Counted from the first letter of the stretch, positions 8,383 to 16,664 are shown. The stretch: DNA of 64,000 nucleotides from Streptomyces chromofuscus (GCF_015160875.1 NZ_CP063374.1:868001-932000); one strand, 5' to 3'. Numbers and translations are program-made. Notes: generated by a model from the letters alone, not told the origin.

Positions 8383-8914
8383 GAGCTGTTCAGAGTTTCT
8401 TTACTTGATCAAGGGCGTCCCGCTGACGCGGGCCGCCGCGCGCCGGCGGTCGGTGACCGCCGCCTGCTCCTGTCTGCCGCCCCGCTGGCGACGGCCGCCG
8501 ACCACTCGGCGCGCAGAGCCCGGGAGCGTAAGCCGGACTACCAATCGGAAGCCTCGGTCCGACCGCTCAGCAGCAGACTGGCCGGGCACCTGAGAGGCCG
8601 CCCGGCGGGCTCGCGCCGTCCCGGACGCCCATGCTTGCTGGCTGGCTGGGGGCCGTGACGATGAAGATAACTGGGCTGATGCCGGCGCGGGGTTGAGCGA
8701 GACACACGTGACGGGTGATCGGTCGGCACGCCCGCCGTCGTGGCTGACTTTCTGTGGCAGAGGCCAGAACTCCCACAGCCATGAGCACCGCACGCACGAG
8801 AAGGCCCGTCCCTGCCGGGGCTGACGAGGACGGGGGAGCCTCGATCGGCCGCGCCCGGCAGGGACGGGAGTCGGGTGGGTCGGCGCGGTGCGGCGCCTGG
8901 GCGGGCGAGGCAGG
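8383..8914. other. Gene-poor stretch downstream of the IS
   Basis: 532 bp in which neither strand gives a protein with believable domains. The open frames here are compositionally biased and Arg-rich. The one clear structure is the long hairpin at 8808-8865. It may be remnant DNA of the mobile region. Confidence 0.5.
8808..8865. terminator. Long hairpin, probable terminator of the minus-strand genes
   Basis: A 12-bp perfect outer stem (8808-8819 with 8854-8865, GTCCCTGCCGGG and its complement) encloses a further CGAGG/CCTCG pairing. It lies 50 bp after the end of the frameshifted DUF7848-type gene. Confidence 0.5.
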
Positions 8915-9150
8915 TCACATCTGGCGCCAGGTCCGCCAGGGGCGGGTGATGATCTCCCGGTAGGTGTGGTGGGACGGGTTCTGGCCGCAGTGCCGCAGCA
9001 CCCATTCCTGCGGTTCGGCGAAGTCCTCGCTTGTCGGCGAGGTCTCTCCGTCCACGGCGCACTGCATCGCGTAAGGACCGGCTCCGCGTCCGGCTCGCGG
9101 TCGGGCTGGAGCGTCCAGGTCTCGTAGCGCAGGACCGAGCGCGGGGTCAC
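8915..9150 (-). pseudogene. DUF7848-type small protein gene with a frameshift
   Basis: The GTG at 9150 follows GGAGGTGGGGACG and starts TPRSVLRYETWTLQPDREPD. About 23 codons in, the reading frame must shift by one base to continue as QCAVDGETSPTSEDFAEPQE and then EWVLRHCGQNPSHHTYREII before stopping at 8915. The missing base falls near 9070-9080, in GTCCTTACGCGATGCAG. The two halves together match the usual layout of the about 78-residue DUF7848 proteins that sit beside small HTH-linked genes in Streptomyces. Either the gene is broken or the read has a one-base error. Its GTG overlaps the stop of the upstream gene (GTGA). Function unknown. Confidence 0.7.
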
Positions 9151-9389
9151 CGTCCCCACCTCCGATTGGCCACGGCCACCTTCGCGCTCAACTCCTCCGT
9201 CGGAGTCGGTGAGCGAACGTCCTCGGGCGGCACGTCCCACTCCCGGCCACCGCACGGCGGCCGAAGCTGCACGTACGGCCCCACATGCCCCATCACCACG
9301 CCCACCTTGCCGCTCCGCCGGTCGACCACCAGGGCGCCGGCATCGGGCGAGACGATGTGCCCGCCGGTGTCAGGGGTGGGGACCGTCAT
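9147..9389 (-). CDS. Small conserved Streptomyces protein, partner of the DUF7848-type gene
   Basis: 80 residues, no membrane segment. It has a compact beta-rich core (GALVVDRRSGKVGVVMGHVG, then YVQLRPPCGGREWDVPPEDV) resembling the short SH3-like proteins often encoded near Streptomyces HTH regulators. The ATG at 9389 lacks a strong ribosome site, and a start up to 64 codons further upstream is open, though that part reads as low-complexity. The stop overlaps the next gene (GTGA), showing a two-gene operon. No function is known to me. Confidence 0.65.
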   Translation of the reverse strand: MTVPTPDTGGHIVSPDAGALVVDRRSGKVGVVMGHVGPYVQLRPPCGGREWDVPPEDVRSPTPTEELSAKVAVANRRWGR

Positions 9390-9644
9390 CGTGACCACCC
9401 CGGCGAGGCGGCGCGCGACCGGGCAGCCAGTCGCAGGGCGGGAACACATGGGGTGGCGCTCATTCGCACGGTGACGCTCCTCGGCGGCATGGATGCGTGC
9501 CCCTGGGCCTGTTGGTGCCGCAGGGCCGACACCGATCCTCACGCCGGTCACCGGGACGAAGGAACCTCCACCAAATCCCACTCCGGGACGTCCTGCGCCG
9601 TGTAGAACGTCCCTGGTGCCGTCCTGAGACGAAGGGGGAGACTC

Positions 9645-10391
9645 GTGCCGAACGAGAGACTACGAGCCGTCATGGCGGCGGGAGGCTGGACGTACGCCGC
9701 ACTCGCTCAGCAGGTCGAGGTCGACCCCAAGTCGGTCGAGCGCTGGGTGAACCTCGGGCGTATCCCACGTCGTGCCACCGCCCTCCAGGCGGCCAAAGCC
9801 CTGGGAGAAGACGTGCACGCACTCTGGCCGGCGCTCCGCCAGGCCCGCCCCGCCCGCGCCATCAGCCCCGAACTGGTGGCGCTCTACGAGCAGCGAGCCG
9901 ATCTCCCCGTCGCGACGTTCACCGACCTGATGGCCCAGGCTCGGGAACGGATCGACATCCTCGTCTACGCGGCCGTCTTCCTCCACGAGGCATACCCGCG
10001 GCTGAACGAACTCCTCACCGAACGCGCCGCCGAAGGCTGCACCGTCCGCATCGCGATCGGGGACCCCGACAGCGACAACGTCCAAACCCGCGGCAAGGAG
10101 GAGCGGTTCGGCCACGGCATCGAATCCCGCTGCCGCCTCGCGCTTATGCACTACAGACCCCTCGCCGCCACCCCAGGCATCGAAGTCCGCACCCACGGCA
10201 CCACGCTCTACAACTCCCTCTACCGCGCCGACGACCAGCAACTCGTCAACGCACACGTCTGGGGCGTCAACGCCTACGCCGCCCCCGTATGGCATCTTCG
10301 CCGACACCAGGAGAGCGGCATGTTCGACACCTACGCTGAGAGCTTCAACGCCGTGTGGGCGACGGCAACCCCCGTACGAGAGGAAGGCTGA
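9645..10391 (+). CDS. XRE-family HTH protein with a C-terminal PLD-like domain (DUF5919 type)
   Basis: 248 residues. The N-terminus is a helix-turn-helix (LRAVMAAGGWTYAALAQQVE then VDPKSVERWVNLGRIPRRAT, about 5-45). The C-terminal part (about 85-230) resembles the phospholipase-D-like fold of DUF5919 proteins (ARERIDILVYAAVFLHEAYP, CTVRIAIGDPDSDNV). A canonical HxKxxxxD pair is not obvious, so catalysis is uncertain. The GTG start at 9645 follows GAAGGGGGAG. The gene ends 3 bp before the NUDIX start and clearly forms an operon with it. This pairing is common in Streptomyces and may act in nucleotide surveillance or regulation; the role is inferred. Confidence 0.82.
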   Translation: MPNERLRAVMAAGGWTYAALAQQVEVDPKSVERWVNLGRIPRRATALQAAKALGEDVHALWPALRQARPARAISPELVALYEQRADLPVATFTDLMAQARERIDILVYAAVFLHEAYPRLNELLTERAAEGCTVRIAIGDPDSDNVQTRGKEERFGHGIESRCRLALMHYRPLAATPGIEVRTHGTTLYNSLYRADDQQLVNAHVWGVNAYAAPVWHLRRHQESGMFDTYAESFNAVWATATPVREEG

Positions 10392-10393
10392 CC

Positions 10394-10864
10394 GTGGCCC
10401 GCACCGAGTACTACGACGACCCGAACGCACCCAAGCCGAACAGCATGGTCGTCGCCGCATCCGCCGTCGTCACCGACGACCACGGGCGCATCCTCCTCCA
10501 GCGCCGCCGCGACAACGACCTGTGGGCCTTGCCCGGCGGAGGCATGGACCTCACCGACTCCCTGCCTGGCACAGCCGTCCGGGAAGTCAAGGAAGAGACC
10601 GGACTGGACGTCGAGATCACCGGCCTGGTCGGCACCTACACCGACCCGAAACACATCATCGCCTACACCGACGGCGAGGTCCGCCGCCAGTTCAACGTCT
10701 GCTTCACCGCCCGCATCACCGGCGGCCGACTGGAGATCTCCGACGAGTCCACCGAACTCCGGTTCGTACCGCGCGAAGAGATCGACCAGTTGCCGATGCA
10801 CCACACCCAACGGCTCCGGCTCCAGCACTTCCTGGAACAGCGCGAGAAGCCGTACCTGGGCTGA
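10394..10864 (+). CDS. NUDIX hydrolase
   Basis: 156 residues. The Nudix box runs through GGMDLTDSLPGTAVREVKEE and then TGL. It matches GX5EX7REUXEEXGU except that the first Glu is Asp; the metal-binding REVKEE is intact. Such enzymes cleave a nucleoside diphosphate linked to another group; the substrate cannot be read from the sequence. The start is GTG at 10394, after GAGGAAGGCTGACC, 3 bp from the end of the XRE/PLD-like gene. The domain fills the protein from about residue 17 to 140. Confidence 0.9.
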   Translation: MARTEYYDDPNAPKPNSMVVAASAVVTDDHGRILLQRRRDNDLWALPGGGMDLTDSLPGTAVREVKEETGLDVEITGLVGTYTDPKHIIAYTDGEVRRQFNVCFTARITGGRLEISDESTELRFVPREEIDQLPMHHTQRLRLQHFLEQREKPYLG

Positions 10865-10870
10865 ACCGCC

Positions 10871-10893
10871 TGACGGCAGCAGCTGACGGCAAC
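10871..10893. repeat. Left copy of a 23-bp direct repeat flanking the toxin module
   Basis: TGACGGCAGCAGCTGACGGC plus AAC. The same 23 bp with two changes recur at 11900-11922. Each copy contains TGACGGCA twice. Confidence 0.75.
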
Positions 10894-10948
10894 AACCCCG
10901 CACAACCACGGACACCCACGCACTTCACCGGACCAGTAAACCGTGCTT

Positions 10949-10968
10949 GACCTGCGAAAAAGCAGGTC
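10949..10968. terminator. Hairpin after the NUDIX gene
   Basis: GACCTGC-GAAAAA-GCAGGTC, a 7-bp stem with an A-rich loop, between the NUDIX gene and the toxin fragment. Possible terminator. Confidence 0.4.
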
Positions 10969-10983
10969 GAGGGCGCCGCGTAG

Positions 10984-11415
10984 CACACGTACTATGTGCT
11001 GGCGGGGCAGACTCCGGTCCTCGTTCACAACAGCAACGGGTGCCCGACATACATGAACGTGGCACCGAGCGGCAATGGAGTCATCGCCGATCTCGACAGT
11101 GATGGACTTGTCTCGTTTGTGATCAGGTCTGGCCCGGATACGCCCCGAGGTGGCGAGATGTTTAACTCCGCTCTTGCCCATTTCGGCGGCAAGGTGAAGG
11201 GCGTCAAAGCGTATTGGCAGAATGGCGGGCAGCTCAGCGACAACTTGAACTCCTTCAACGCGGCTGTGCGGAATGGTGCATCGCTTGAAGATGCGGCGCG
11301 GGCCACGTTTACCGGAAAGATGTCTCAAAGGGCAGGCTTTTCGGGCAGTGTGGAGATAACCGAACTTCGAGGTATGCCGGGGGAGTATACGAACGTGGGC
11401 GTGATCTTCCGGTAG
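10984..11415 (+). pseudogene. Orphan polymorphic-toxin C-terminal tip (RHS/YD-type) without its body
   Basis: The frame opens after a TAG with HTYYVLAGQTPVLVHNSNG, the hallmark pretoxin junction that precedes variable toxin domains in Streptomyces RHS/YD and related secreted toxins. About 120 residues of toxin domain follow (MNVAPSGNGVIADLDSDG, GPDTPRGGEMFNSALAHFGG, TGKMSQRAGFSG, PGEYTNVGVIFR), ending at 11415. The large delivery part is missing. GTG at 10996 or an ATG at 11053 could still start a short protein. GC content is lower than in neighbours, suggesting transfer. I do not recognise the catalytic class. It could be a silent cassette for recombination into a full-length toxin gene. Confidence 0.72.
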
Positions 11416-11439
11416 AGAGTTGGCCCACGCGATTTGCGA

Positions 11440-11483
11440 GCTAGGGTGGGGCCCTGTGCTCAGGCATGGGGCCCCACCCTAGC
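11440..11483. terminator. Strong hairpin between toxin tip and immunity gene
   Basis: A 15-bp perfect stem (11440-11454 with 11469-11483) around GCTAGGGTGGGGCCC and a 14-base loop, 25 bp after the toxin-tip stop codon. Confidence 0.75.
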
Positions 11484-11517
11484 CCCTGATAACTGCTTTA
11501 GGTGAACTGGAGGCGAG

Positions 11518-11781
11518 ATGGATGATATGGAAGAAATCGCGCGCGAATTGAGAGCGGCTCATGTAGAGGGAAAGGGTGCGGTGGAGCTCGCATTGCTTTC
11601 CAGGGAGAAGTTGGGTTCGGGATTTGGCGTCATTTCCTTTATCGCTTCATTCCGTCTTGCTTTCAATATTCCGTTGCCTGTTCTGCAGCGTGCGCAAGCG
11701 TGGGAGGGGTTTGGTTGGGGAGGGGTGCAGATTTCTGACGAAGAGTTCGCCGCCATTCTCTCGCCTTGGCTTGCCACGTAG
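11518..11781 (+). CDS. Putative immunity protein to the toxin tip
   Basis: 87 residues, soluble, helical (MDDMEEIARELRAAHVEGKG, then an EEFAAILSPWL end). Position directly after a polymorphic-toxin tip, small size, and low GC shared with the toxin fragment make an immunity role likely. GGAGGCGAG lies just before the ATG. A strong hairpin separates it from the toxin fragment, so it may have its own promoter. No named immunity family is recognised by eye. Confidence 0.62.
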   Translation: MDDMEEIARELRAAHVEGKGAVELALLSREKLGSGFGVISFIASFRLAFNIPLPVLQRAQAWEGFGWGGVQISDEEFAAILSPWLAT

Positions 11782-11857
11782 TGATCTAATTGGCCCCCAT
11801 TTGGGAGCTTGGGGCTCTGCCGGTTGGGGCTCCGTGCACATTCCGAATGGCAAATTT

Positions 11858-11890
11858 GAAGCCCCGTCAGGTGCGTCCTGACGGGGCTTC
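11858..11890. terminator. Strong hairpin after the immunity gene
   Basis: GAAGCCCCGTCAGG-TGCGT-CCTGACGGGGCTTC, a 14-bp perfect stem with a 5-base loop. Probably bidirectional. Confidence 0.8.
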
Positions 11891-11899
11891 TGCGTGGGG

Positions 11900-11922
11900 T
11901 GACGGCAGTAGTTGACGGCAAC
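11900..11922. repeat. Right copy of the 23-bp direct repeat
   Basis: TGACGGCAGTAGTTGACGGC plus AAC. It differs from 10871-10893 at two positions. Confidence 0.75.
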
Positions 11923-12280
11923 GTCAGCGGACGAGGGCTCCGCACAGTGGCTGGTCGTCGCCGTCGTCGCGGGACGACTCGTCGTTGGCGGGGCCGTCAA
12001 GGGCGGTGCTGAGCGTGTCGATGGCGTCGCGCTGGAGGCGGAGTCTGAACCGCCCCGGGTAAGCCGGAGACTCTGAATTGCGGTTGTGGGCGTGGCTGTC
12101 AGGTAGTAGGTGGTCTCCTCGAAGTCGTCCGCGGCCCGCCGCCGGCGCCCGGACGGGCCGCGGACGAGCAGGCGCCCGGGGCCGTTCGGCGGCATCGCGC
12201 GGTGGACGGGCACGCGGGTTCGCCGCCCCCCCCTCGGGTACCCGGTAGGTCCGGGACGTGACGAGACAAGGAGCGCGACG
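11923..12280. other. Stretch with no confident gene before the sigma factor
   Basis: 358 bp. On the minus strand, 11927 to about 12050 reads as a short acidic tail (IDTLSTALDGPANDESSRDD) that resembles integrase C-terminal tails, but this is too little to call. The rest is promoter space for the sigma gene. Confidence 0.4.
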
Positions 12281-13294
12281 ATGGCTCCCTCGGCAAGTGA
12301 GCGGGTGCCGGCCGCACGGGAGGGTCGCCGGGCCCGTGCGGGGCATCGGCTCGACGCCGTTCCCGAGCCGGACCGGGAACCGGATCTCCTGGGCCAGTAC
12401 CTGCGGCAGATCGGCGCGACGCCGTTGCTCACCGCGGACGACGAGGTCCGCTTGGCGCAGCGCATCGAGGTCGGGGTGCGCGCCATGGAGGAACTGGAAG
12501 AGGCCGCGAGCGGCGGCCCCGGCCCGGCGCCGGAGCGACGGCGGGAACTGGAGGCCGCCGTGCGCGACGGACAGGCGGCCAAGGACCACATGGTCCGTGC
12601 CAACCTGCGGCTCGTGGTGTCGATGGCGAAGCGGCACGCCCACCGCGGGCTGCCCCTGCTGGACGTCATCCAGGAGGGCAACCTGGGTCTGATCAGGGCC
12701 GTGGAGAAGTTCGACCACACGAAGGGGTTCAAGTTCTCCACCTATGCGACGTGGTGGATCCGCCAGGCGATAGAGCGGGGCGTGGCGACGCACGCCCGCA
12801 CGGTACGGCTGCCGGTGCACGTCGTCGAGCAGTTGCAGAAGCTCGGCAAGATCGAGCGCAACCTGCATCTCCGGCTCGACCGGGAGGCGACCGTGGAGGA
12901 GGTCGCCCGCGAGAGCGGTCTCGCCGAGGACAAGGTCGTCTGGCTGCGCCGCGTCGGACGGCAGGTGGTCAGCCTGGACACGCCGGTGGACGACACGGGC
13001 AGCACGGTCGTCGGGGACCTCATCCCCGACACCGACGTGCTGCAGGCACCGGAGGTCGCCGAGTTCCAGGCGCTCGCCGAGGAACTCAGGGGCGCGATGG
13101 ACACGCTGGCGCCGCGCGAGGCCCTGATTCTCAGCCTGCGGTACGGCCTGCACGACGGACGGCAGCGCACGCTGCACGAGGTCGCCGAGCACGTGGGGCT
13201 GACGCGTGAGCGCGTCCGTCAGCTGGAGAAGCAGTCGCTGGCGCATCTGCGGGAGCAGGAGCCGGGCGAGCGGCTCCTGGCATGGGCGACGTGA
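12281..13294 (+). CDS. Group-2 sigma-70 factor (HrdB-like)
   Basis: 337 residues. Region 1.2 begins at DLLGQYLRQIGATPLLTADD. Region 2 contains RANLRLVVSMAKRHAHRGLP, then VIQEGNLGLIRAVEKFDHTK and FKFSTYATWWIRQAIERG, the classical core-binding and -10 recognition helices. Region 3 follows, and region 4.2 ends with VAEHVGLTRERVRQLEKQSL. It lacks the long N-terminal region 1.1 of HrdB, so it is a non-essential HrdB-like factor (HrdA/C/D class). The ATG at 12281 follows ACAAGGAGCGCGACG. No anti-sigma gene is adjacent. The regulon cannot be inferred. Confidence 0.93.
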   Translation: MAPSASERVPAAREGRRARAGHRLDAVPEPDREPDLLGQYLRQIGATPLLTADDEVRLAQRIEVGVRAMEELEEAASGGPGPAPERRRELEAAVRDGQAAKDHMVRANLRLVVSMAKRHAHRGLPLLDVIQEGNLGLIRAVEKFDHTKGFKFSTYATWWIRQAIERGVATHARTVRLPVHVVEQLQKLGKIERNLHLRLDREATVEEVARESGLAEDKVVWLRRVGRQVVSLDTPVDDTGSTVVGDLIPDTDVLQAPEVAEFQALAEELRGAMDTLAPREALILSLRYGLHDGRQRTLHEVAEHVGLTRERVRQLEKQSLAHLREQEPGERLLAWAT

Positions 13295-13444
13295 GCGGCG
13301 ACGGCGGGACCGGCGGCCGGGGCGGCCTGCGTGCGGACCGGGCCGTCGCCGACCCGCTGCCGCCATCACGTCACTGACACCAGCCGCCATCACCTCCCGC
13401 CACCCTGCCGCCATCGCCTCTGCCGACGTCGCCCTCCGCCGGCA

Positions 13445-13909
13445 TCACCGCGTCCGCACCTCGAAGCCGCCCCGGCCGTCGAACCGCACCGCGCGCACCT
13501 CGTCGAACCCGTCCGCCGGTGACGGCTCGCGCAGCCGCTTCCGTGTGGCCAGGACGCCGACGTCCGGGACGCGCTCGCGGCCAGCACGCGTGGCGTTGCG
13601 CCGCAGCGACCCGGCCACGTCCGGCGGGAACCAGTAGGCCCTCGCCGTCGCCCCGTGGGCGTGGGCCAGCTCCACCAGCGGGCCCCACTCCTGGTGCGAG
13701 GGGTTGGTGTTGTCCACCGCGACCGGCCGCCCGGCAGCCAGGTGCTCCTCCACCAGCAGCATCTGCCGCCACTGCTTGTGCTTGGCGCCGCGCGGGAACA
13801 GGTCCTTGCCGACCACGGCGTACCGGCCCGACAGCCGTCGGGCGCAGAACGTGGACTTCCCGGAGGCCTGCAGGCCGACCAGCACGGCCAGATCGACACC
13901 AGTCGCCAT
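13445..13909 (-). CDS. P-loop AAA kinase (polynucleotide-kinase-like)
   Basis: 154 residues. Walker A is VLVGLQASGKSTF near the N-terminus, followed by DNTNPSHQEW, which is typical of the PNK/zeta-like kinase clan. HAHGATARAYWFPPDVAGSL and NATRAGRERVPDVGVLATRK follow; the Arg-rich lid is visible. Such proteins phosphorylate nucleic-acid ends or small molecules; the substrate is unknown. The ATG at 13909 is preferred because homology starts there; an ATG at 13921 is an alternative. The gene is convergent with the sigma gene. Confidence 0.85.
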   Translation of the reverse strand: MATGVDLAVLVGLQASGKSTFCARRLSGRYAVVGKDLFPRGAKHKQWRQMLLVEEHLAAGRPVAVDNTNPSHQEWGPLVELAHAHGATARAYWFPPDVAGSLRRNATRAGRERVPDVGVLATRKRLREPSPADGFDEVRAVRFDGRGGFEVRTR

Positions 13910-14278
13910 GACCGCCACCATGACACGCGCGGGCCGCACGGGTGGAACGGCCCAGTGGCGCACGGGCCGGCCCTGCCGTCCCCGGCCCGCCTCGCCGCCG
14001 AACGGACGTGCCTGGAGCTGCGGGCTGCCTGAGTCCGGCGTCTGCTGGAAGGGCGGGCGCTTGCGCGCCTCGGCGGAGCCCGGGCCCGGCCGTGCGCCGG
14101 TACGGACACTGGGGCCCCTGCCGAGCCGTACCACGTCCGCGTGCGTGACGGGCGACGGTCACGGGCACACGGCACGCAGGTGCGGCGCCGGTTCCCCCGA
14201 ACACCGCGCCGAGGTCCCGCGGGACCGGCCCGGAAGTGGCGCAGGAGGCCGACGAGTCGTGAGCGAGGAGGTCCGGGC

Positions 14279-15355
14279 ATGACGGACGACACCACCGCAC
14301 CAGCGGCAGCGACGGGCGGGGACCCGGTCCGCGGCAACCTGCTGTTCGGCCCGCAGCCCGACGTGGCGGGGGCCGCCGGGTACACCGACCACCCACCCCG
14401 CGTGGGCTTCTTCACGGACACCTCCGTGTGCATCGGCTGCAAGGCGTGCGAGGTGGCGTGCAAGGAGTGGAACGCGATTCCGGAGGACGGCCTGGAACTG
14501 ACCGGCATGTCCTACGACAACACCCAGGGACTCGGCGCCAGCACCTGGCGGCACGTGGCCTTCATCGAGCAGCGCAAGCCGCTGGGCGGGCAGGAACCCG
14601 GCGTCGGCCACGAGGACGTCGACGTCTTCGCGGCCGCCGGGCAACTGGGCAGCCCGGCCGCCTCCCCCGGGCAGCCGGCCGGCTCGCCCTCCTCGCCCGG
14701 CCCGGGCGCCACCACCCCGGAGCCCGGCTCCGCCCCGGCGGGTGCGCCGGCCGGGGCGATCTCCCCCGTCGCACCGGACGGGCGTACCGAACTGCGCTGG
14801 CTGATGTCCTCCGACGTGTGCAAGCACTGCACGCACGCGGCCTGCCTCGACGTGTGCCCGACCGGGTCGCTGTTCCGCACCGAGTTCGGCACGGTCGTCG
14901 TCCAGCAGGACATCTGCAACGGCTGCGGCTACTGCGTGCCCGCCTGCCCGTACGGCGTCATCGACCAGCGGCGCGGCGACGGACGCGCCTGGAAGTGCAC
15001 CTTGTGCTACGACCGGCTCGGCGTCGGCATGGAACCGGCCTGCGCCAAGGCGTGCCCCACCGACTCCATCCAGTTCGGCCCGCTGGACGAGTTGCGGGAG
15101 CGGGCGGCGGCCCGGGTCGCACAGTTGCACGCCGCCGGCGTCCCGGACGCCCGCCTGTACGGCGAGGACCCGCAGGACGGCGTCGGCGGCGACAGCGCGT
15201 TCTTCCTGCTGCTGGACGAACCGGAGGTCTACGGCCTGCCGCCCGACCCGGTCGTCACCACCCGCGATCTGCCCGCGATGTGGCGGCACGCGGCGGCCGC
15301 CGCCGCGTCGCTCGCCGCGATGGCCGTCGTCAGTTTCGTCAGGAGGCCGCGATGA
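14279..15355 (+). CDS. fdhB: Formate dehydrogenase iron-sulfur (beta) subunit
   Basis: 358-residue electron-transfer subunit with four ferredoxin-type 4Fe-4S motifs: CIGCKACEVACKEW (51-64), CKHCTHAACLDVCPTG (from 181), CNGCGYCVPACPYG, and CTLCY with ACAKACPTD. It passes electrons from the molybdenum/selenocysteine subunit to the membrane subunit. Between clusters one and two is a Gly/Pro/Ala/Ser-rich insert (about 101-168) not usual in the family. A hydrophobic C-terminal helix (AAAAAASLAAMAVVSFV) resembles the membrane anchor of FdnH-type subunits. The ATG follows GAGGAGGTCCGGGC. The stop overlaps the next gene (ATGA), so they are coupled. Confidence 0.93.
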   Translation: MTDDTTAPAAATGGDPVRGNLLFGPQPDVAGAAGYTDHPPRVGFFTDTSVCIGCKACEVACKEWNAIPEDGLELTGMSYDNTQGLGASTWRHVAFIEQRKPLGGQEPGVGHEDVDVFAAAGQLGSPAASPGQPAGSPSSPGPGATTPEPGSAPAGAPAGAISPVAPDGRTELRWLMSSDVCKHCTHAACLDVCPTGSLFRTEFGTVVVQQDICNGCGYCVPACPYGVIDQRRGDGRAWKCTLCYDRLGVGMEPACAKACPTDSIQFGPLDELRERAAARVAQLHAAGVPDARLYGEDPQDGVGGDSAFFLLLDEPEVYGLPPDPVVTTRDLPAMWRHAAAAAASLAAMAVVSFVRRPR

Positions 15356-16446
15356 CCGGATCCGACGTCACCCGGGGCGGGGTGGAGGGCGCGCGCCCCG
15401 GACGCGACGCCCTCACCGGAGCGCGGACCGGGCGCAGGCGCAGGCGCCGCGGGCGCGGCGAGCAGGCGATGGTGCCCGACGTCGAGTTCTCCTCGTACTA
15501 CGGCAAGCCGATCCTGAACCGGCCGACGTGGAAGCCGCTGGACATCGCGGGCTACCTCTACCTCGGCGGGCTCGCCGGGGCGTCCTCGCTGCTCGCCGCC
15601 GGCGCCCATGTCACGGGCCGTCCGGGCCTCGCCCGCGCGGCGAAACTGGGCGCGTCCGGCGCGATCTCGGTGTCCCTGGCGGCGCTCGTGCACGATCTGG
15701 GACGCCCCGCCCGGTTCCAGAACATGCTGCGCATCTTCAAGCCCACCTCCCCCATGAACCTCGGATCGTGGCTGCTGGTGGGTTACGTCCCGCTCACGGT
15801 GGCCGCCGCTGCCGCCGACGTCTCGGGCCGCCACCGGATCGTCGGGGCCGCCGCCACGGCGGGCGCCGCCGCGCTCGGCCCGGCGGTCGCCACCTACACC
15901 GCCGTGCTGCTGTCCGACACCGCGGTGCCGTCGTGGCACGAGGGCCACCGCGAGATGCCCTTCGTCTTCGCGGGTTCGGGCGCCACCGCCGCGGCCGGGC
16001 TGGCCCTGGCCTGCGCGCCGTGGCAGGAGACGGGGCCCGCGCGCCGTCTTGCGGTGCTCGGCGCGGGGCTGGAGCTGGGGGCCTTCCGGCTGATGAAGCA
16101 GCGCATGGGCCTGGCTGCCGAGCCGTACGAGCAGGGCAAGCAGCAGCGGTTGCTGCGCGCGGCGGAGGCACTCACGGCGGGCGGCGCGGCGCTGGCGGCG
16201 TTCGCGGGCCGGCAAGGCCCCCGCGCCGGTGGTGCGCTGCCGATGGCGTACGCGGGTTGGCGGGGCCTGGCGGGCGGGCGCAGCCGGTTGCTCACCGTCG
16301 CGGCGGGTGCGGCGCTGCTGGCCGGTTCGGCCGCGCTGCGGTTCGGCGTGTTCCACGCCGGTGTCGCCTCCGCGGAGGACCCCAAGTACACCGTCGTACC
16401 GCAGCGGGAACGCCTGGAGGCACGGGCGCGGTCCGACGGCCGCTGA
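15352..16446 (+). CDS. NrfD/PsrC-type membrane subunit of formate dehydrogenase
   Basis: 364-residue polytopic membrane protein with about eight hydrophobic helices (first at GYLYLGGLAGASSLLAAGAH, then PMNLGSWLLVGYVPLTVAAA, TAAAGLALACAPW and a final TVAAGAALLAGSAALRFGV). This NrfD fold passes electrons from the 4Fe-4S subunit to quinones. The N-terminus (about 1-40) is Arg-rich and disordered. The gene overlaps fdhB by four bases (ATGA), showing coupled translation. The catalytic subunit starts 218 bp downstream. Together they form a membrane-bound formate:quinone oxidoreductase. The quinone link is inferred from the family. Confidence 0.9.
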   Translation: MTGSDVTRGGVEGARPGRDALTGARTGRRRRRRGRGEQAMVPDVEFSSYYGKPILNRPTWKPLDIAGYLYLGGLAGASSLLAAGAHVTGRPGLARAAKLGASGAISVSLAALVHDLGRPARFQNMLRIFKPTSPMNLGSWLLVGYVPLTVAAAAADVSGRHRIVGAAATAGAAALGPAVATYTAVLLSDTAVPSWHEGHREMPFVFAGSGATAAAGLALACAPWQETGPARRLAVLGAGLELGAFRLMKQRMGLAAEPYEQGKQQRLLRAAEALTAGGAALAAFAGRQGPRAGGALPMAYAGWRGLAGGRSRLLTVAAGAALLAGSAALRFGVFHAGVASAEDPKYTVVPQRERLEARARSDGR

Positions 16447-16664
16447 CCCGTCCGACGGACACGGCGGCTCCCGGGCCGGACCCGCGCCCGCGCCACCGGA
16501 GGCCGGTCGTTTCGGCGTCGGCCCGCCGGGTACTCCGCGCCATGCCGCGGATGTGTTGACGCGGCGCCACGAGCGGATGCCGTGCCCGCCCGGCTGCGGG
16601 ACAATCAGCCGTAGCGGACGGGGCACCCGGGACGGCAGCGGGCACCACCGAAAGGGCAGACGTC
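16447..16664. promoter_or_regulatory. Spacer before fdhA with a hairpin
   Basis: 218 bp without a gene. It contains CGGCTG...CAGCCG (about 16591-16611), a 6-bp stem that may be a weak terminator or leader structure, then AAAGGGCAG as the fdhA ribosome site. Confidence 0.4.

Noticed and set aside
6427..8658. A 743-residue plus-strand frame over the IS
   Set aside because: Antisense to the transposase; repetitive Arg/His/Pro composition and no motifs.
8401..9255. A 284-residue minus-strand gene
   Set aside because: It reads through the DUF7848-type gene in the wrong frame after the shift; no domains, and Arg/Pro-rich.
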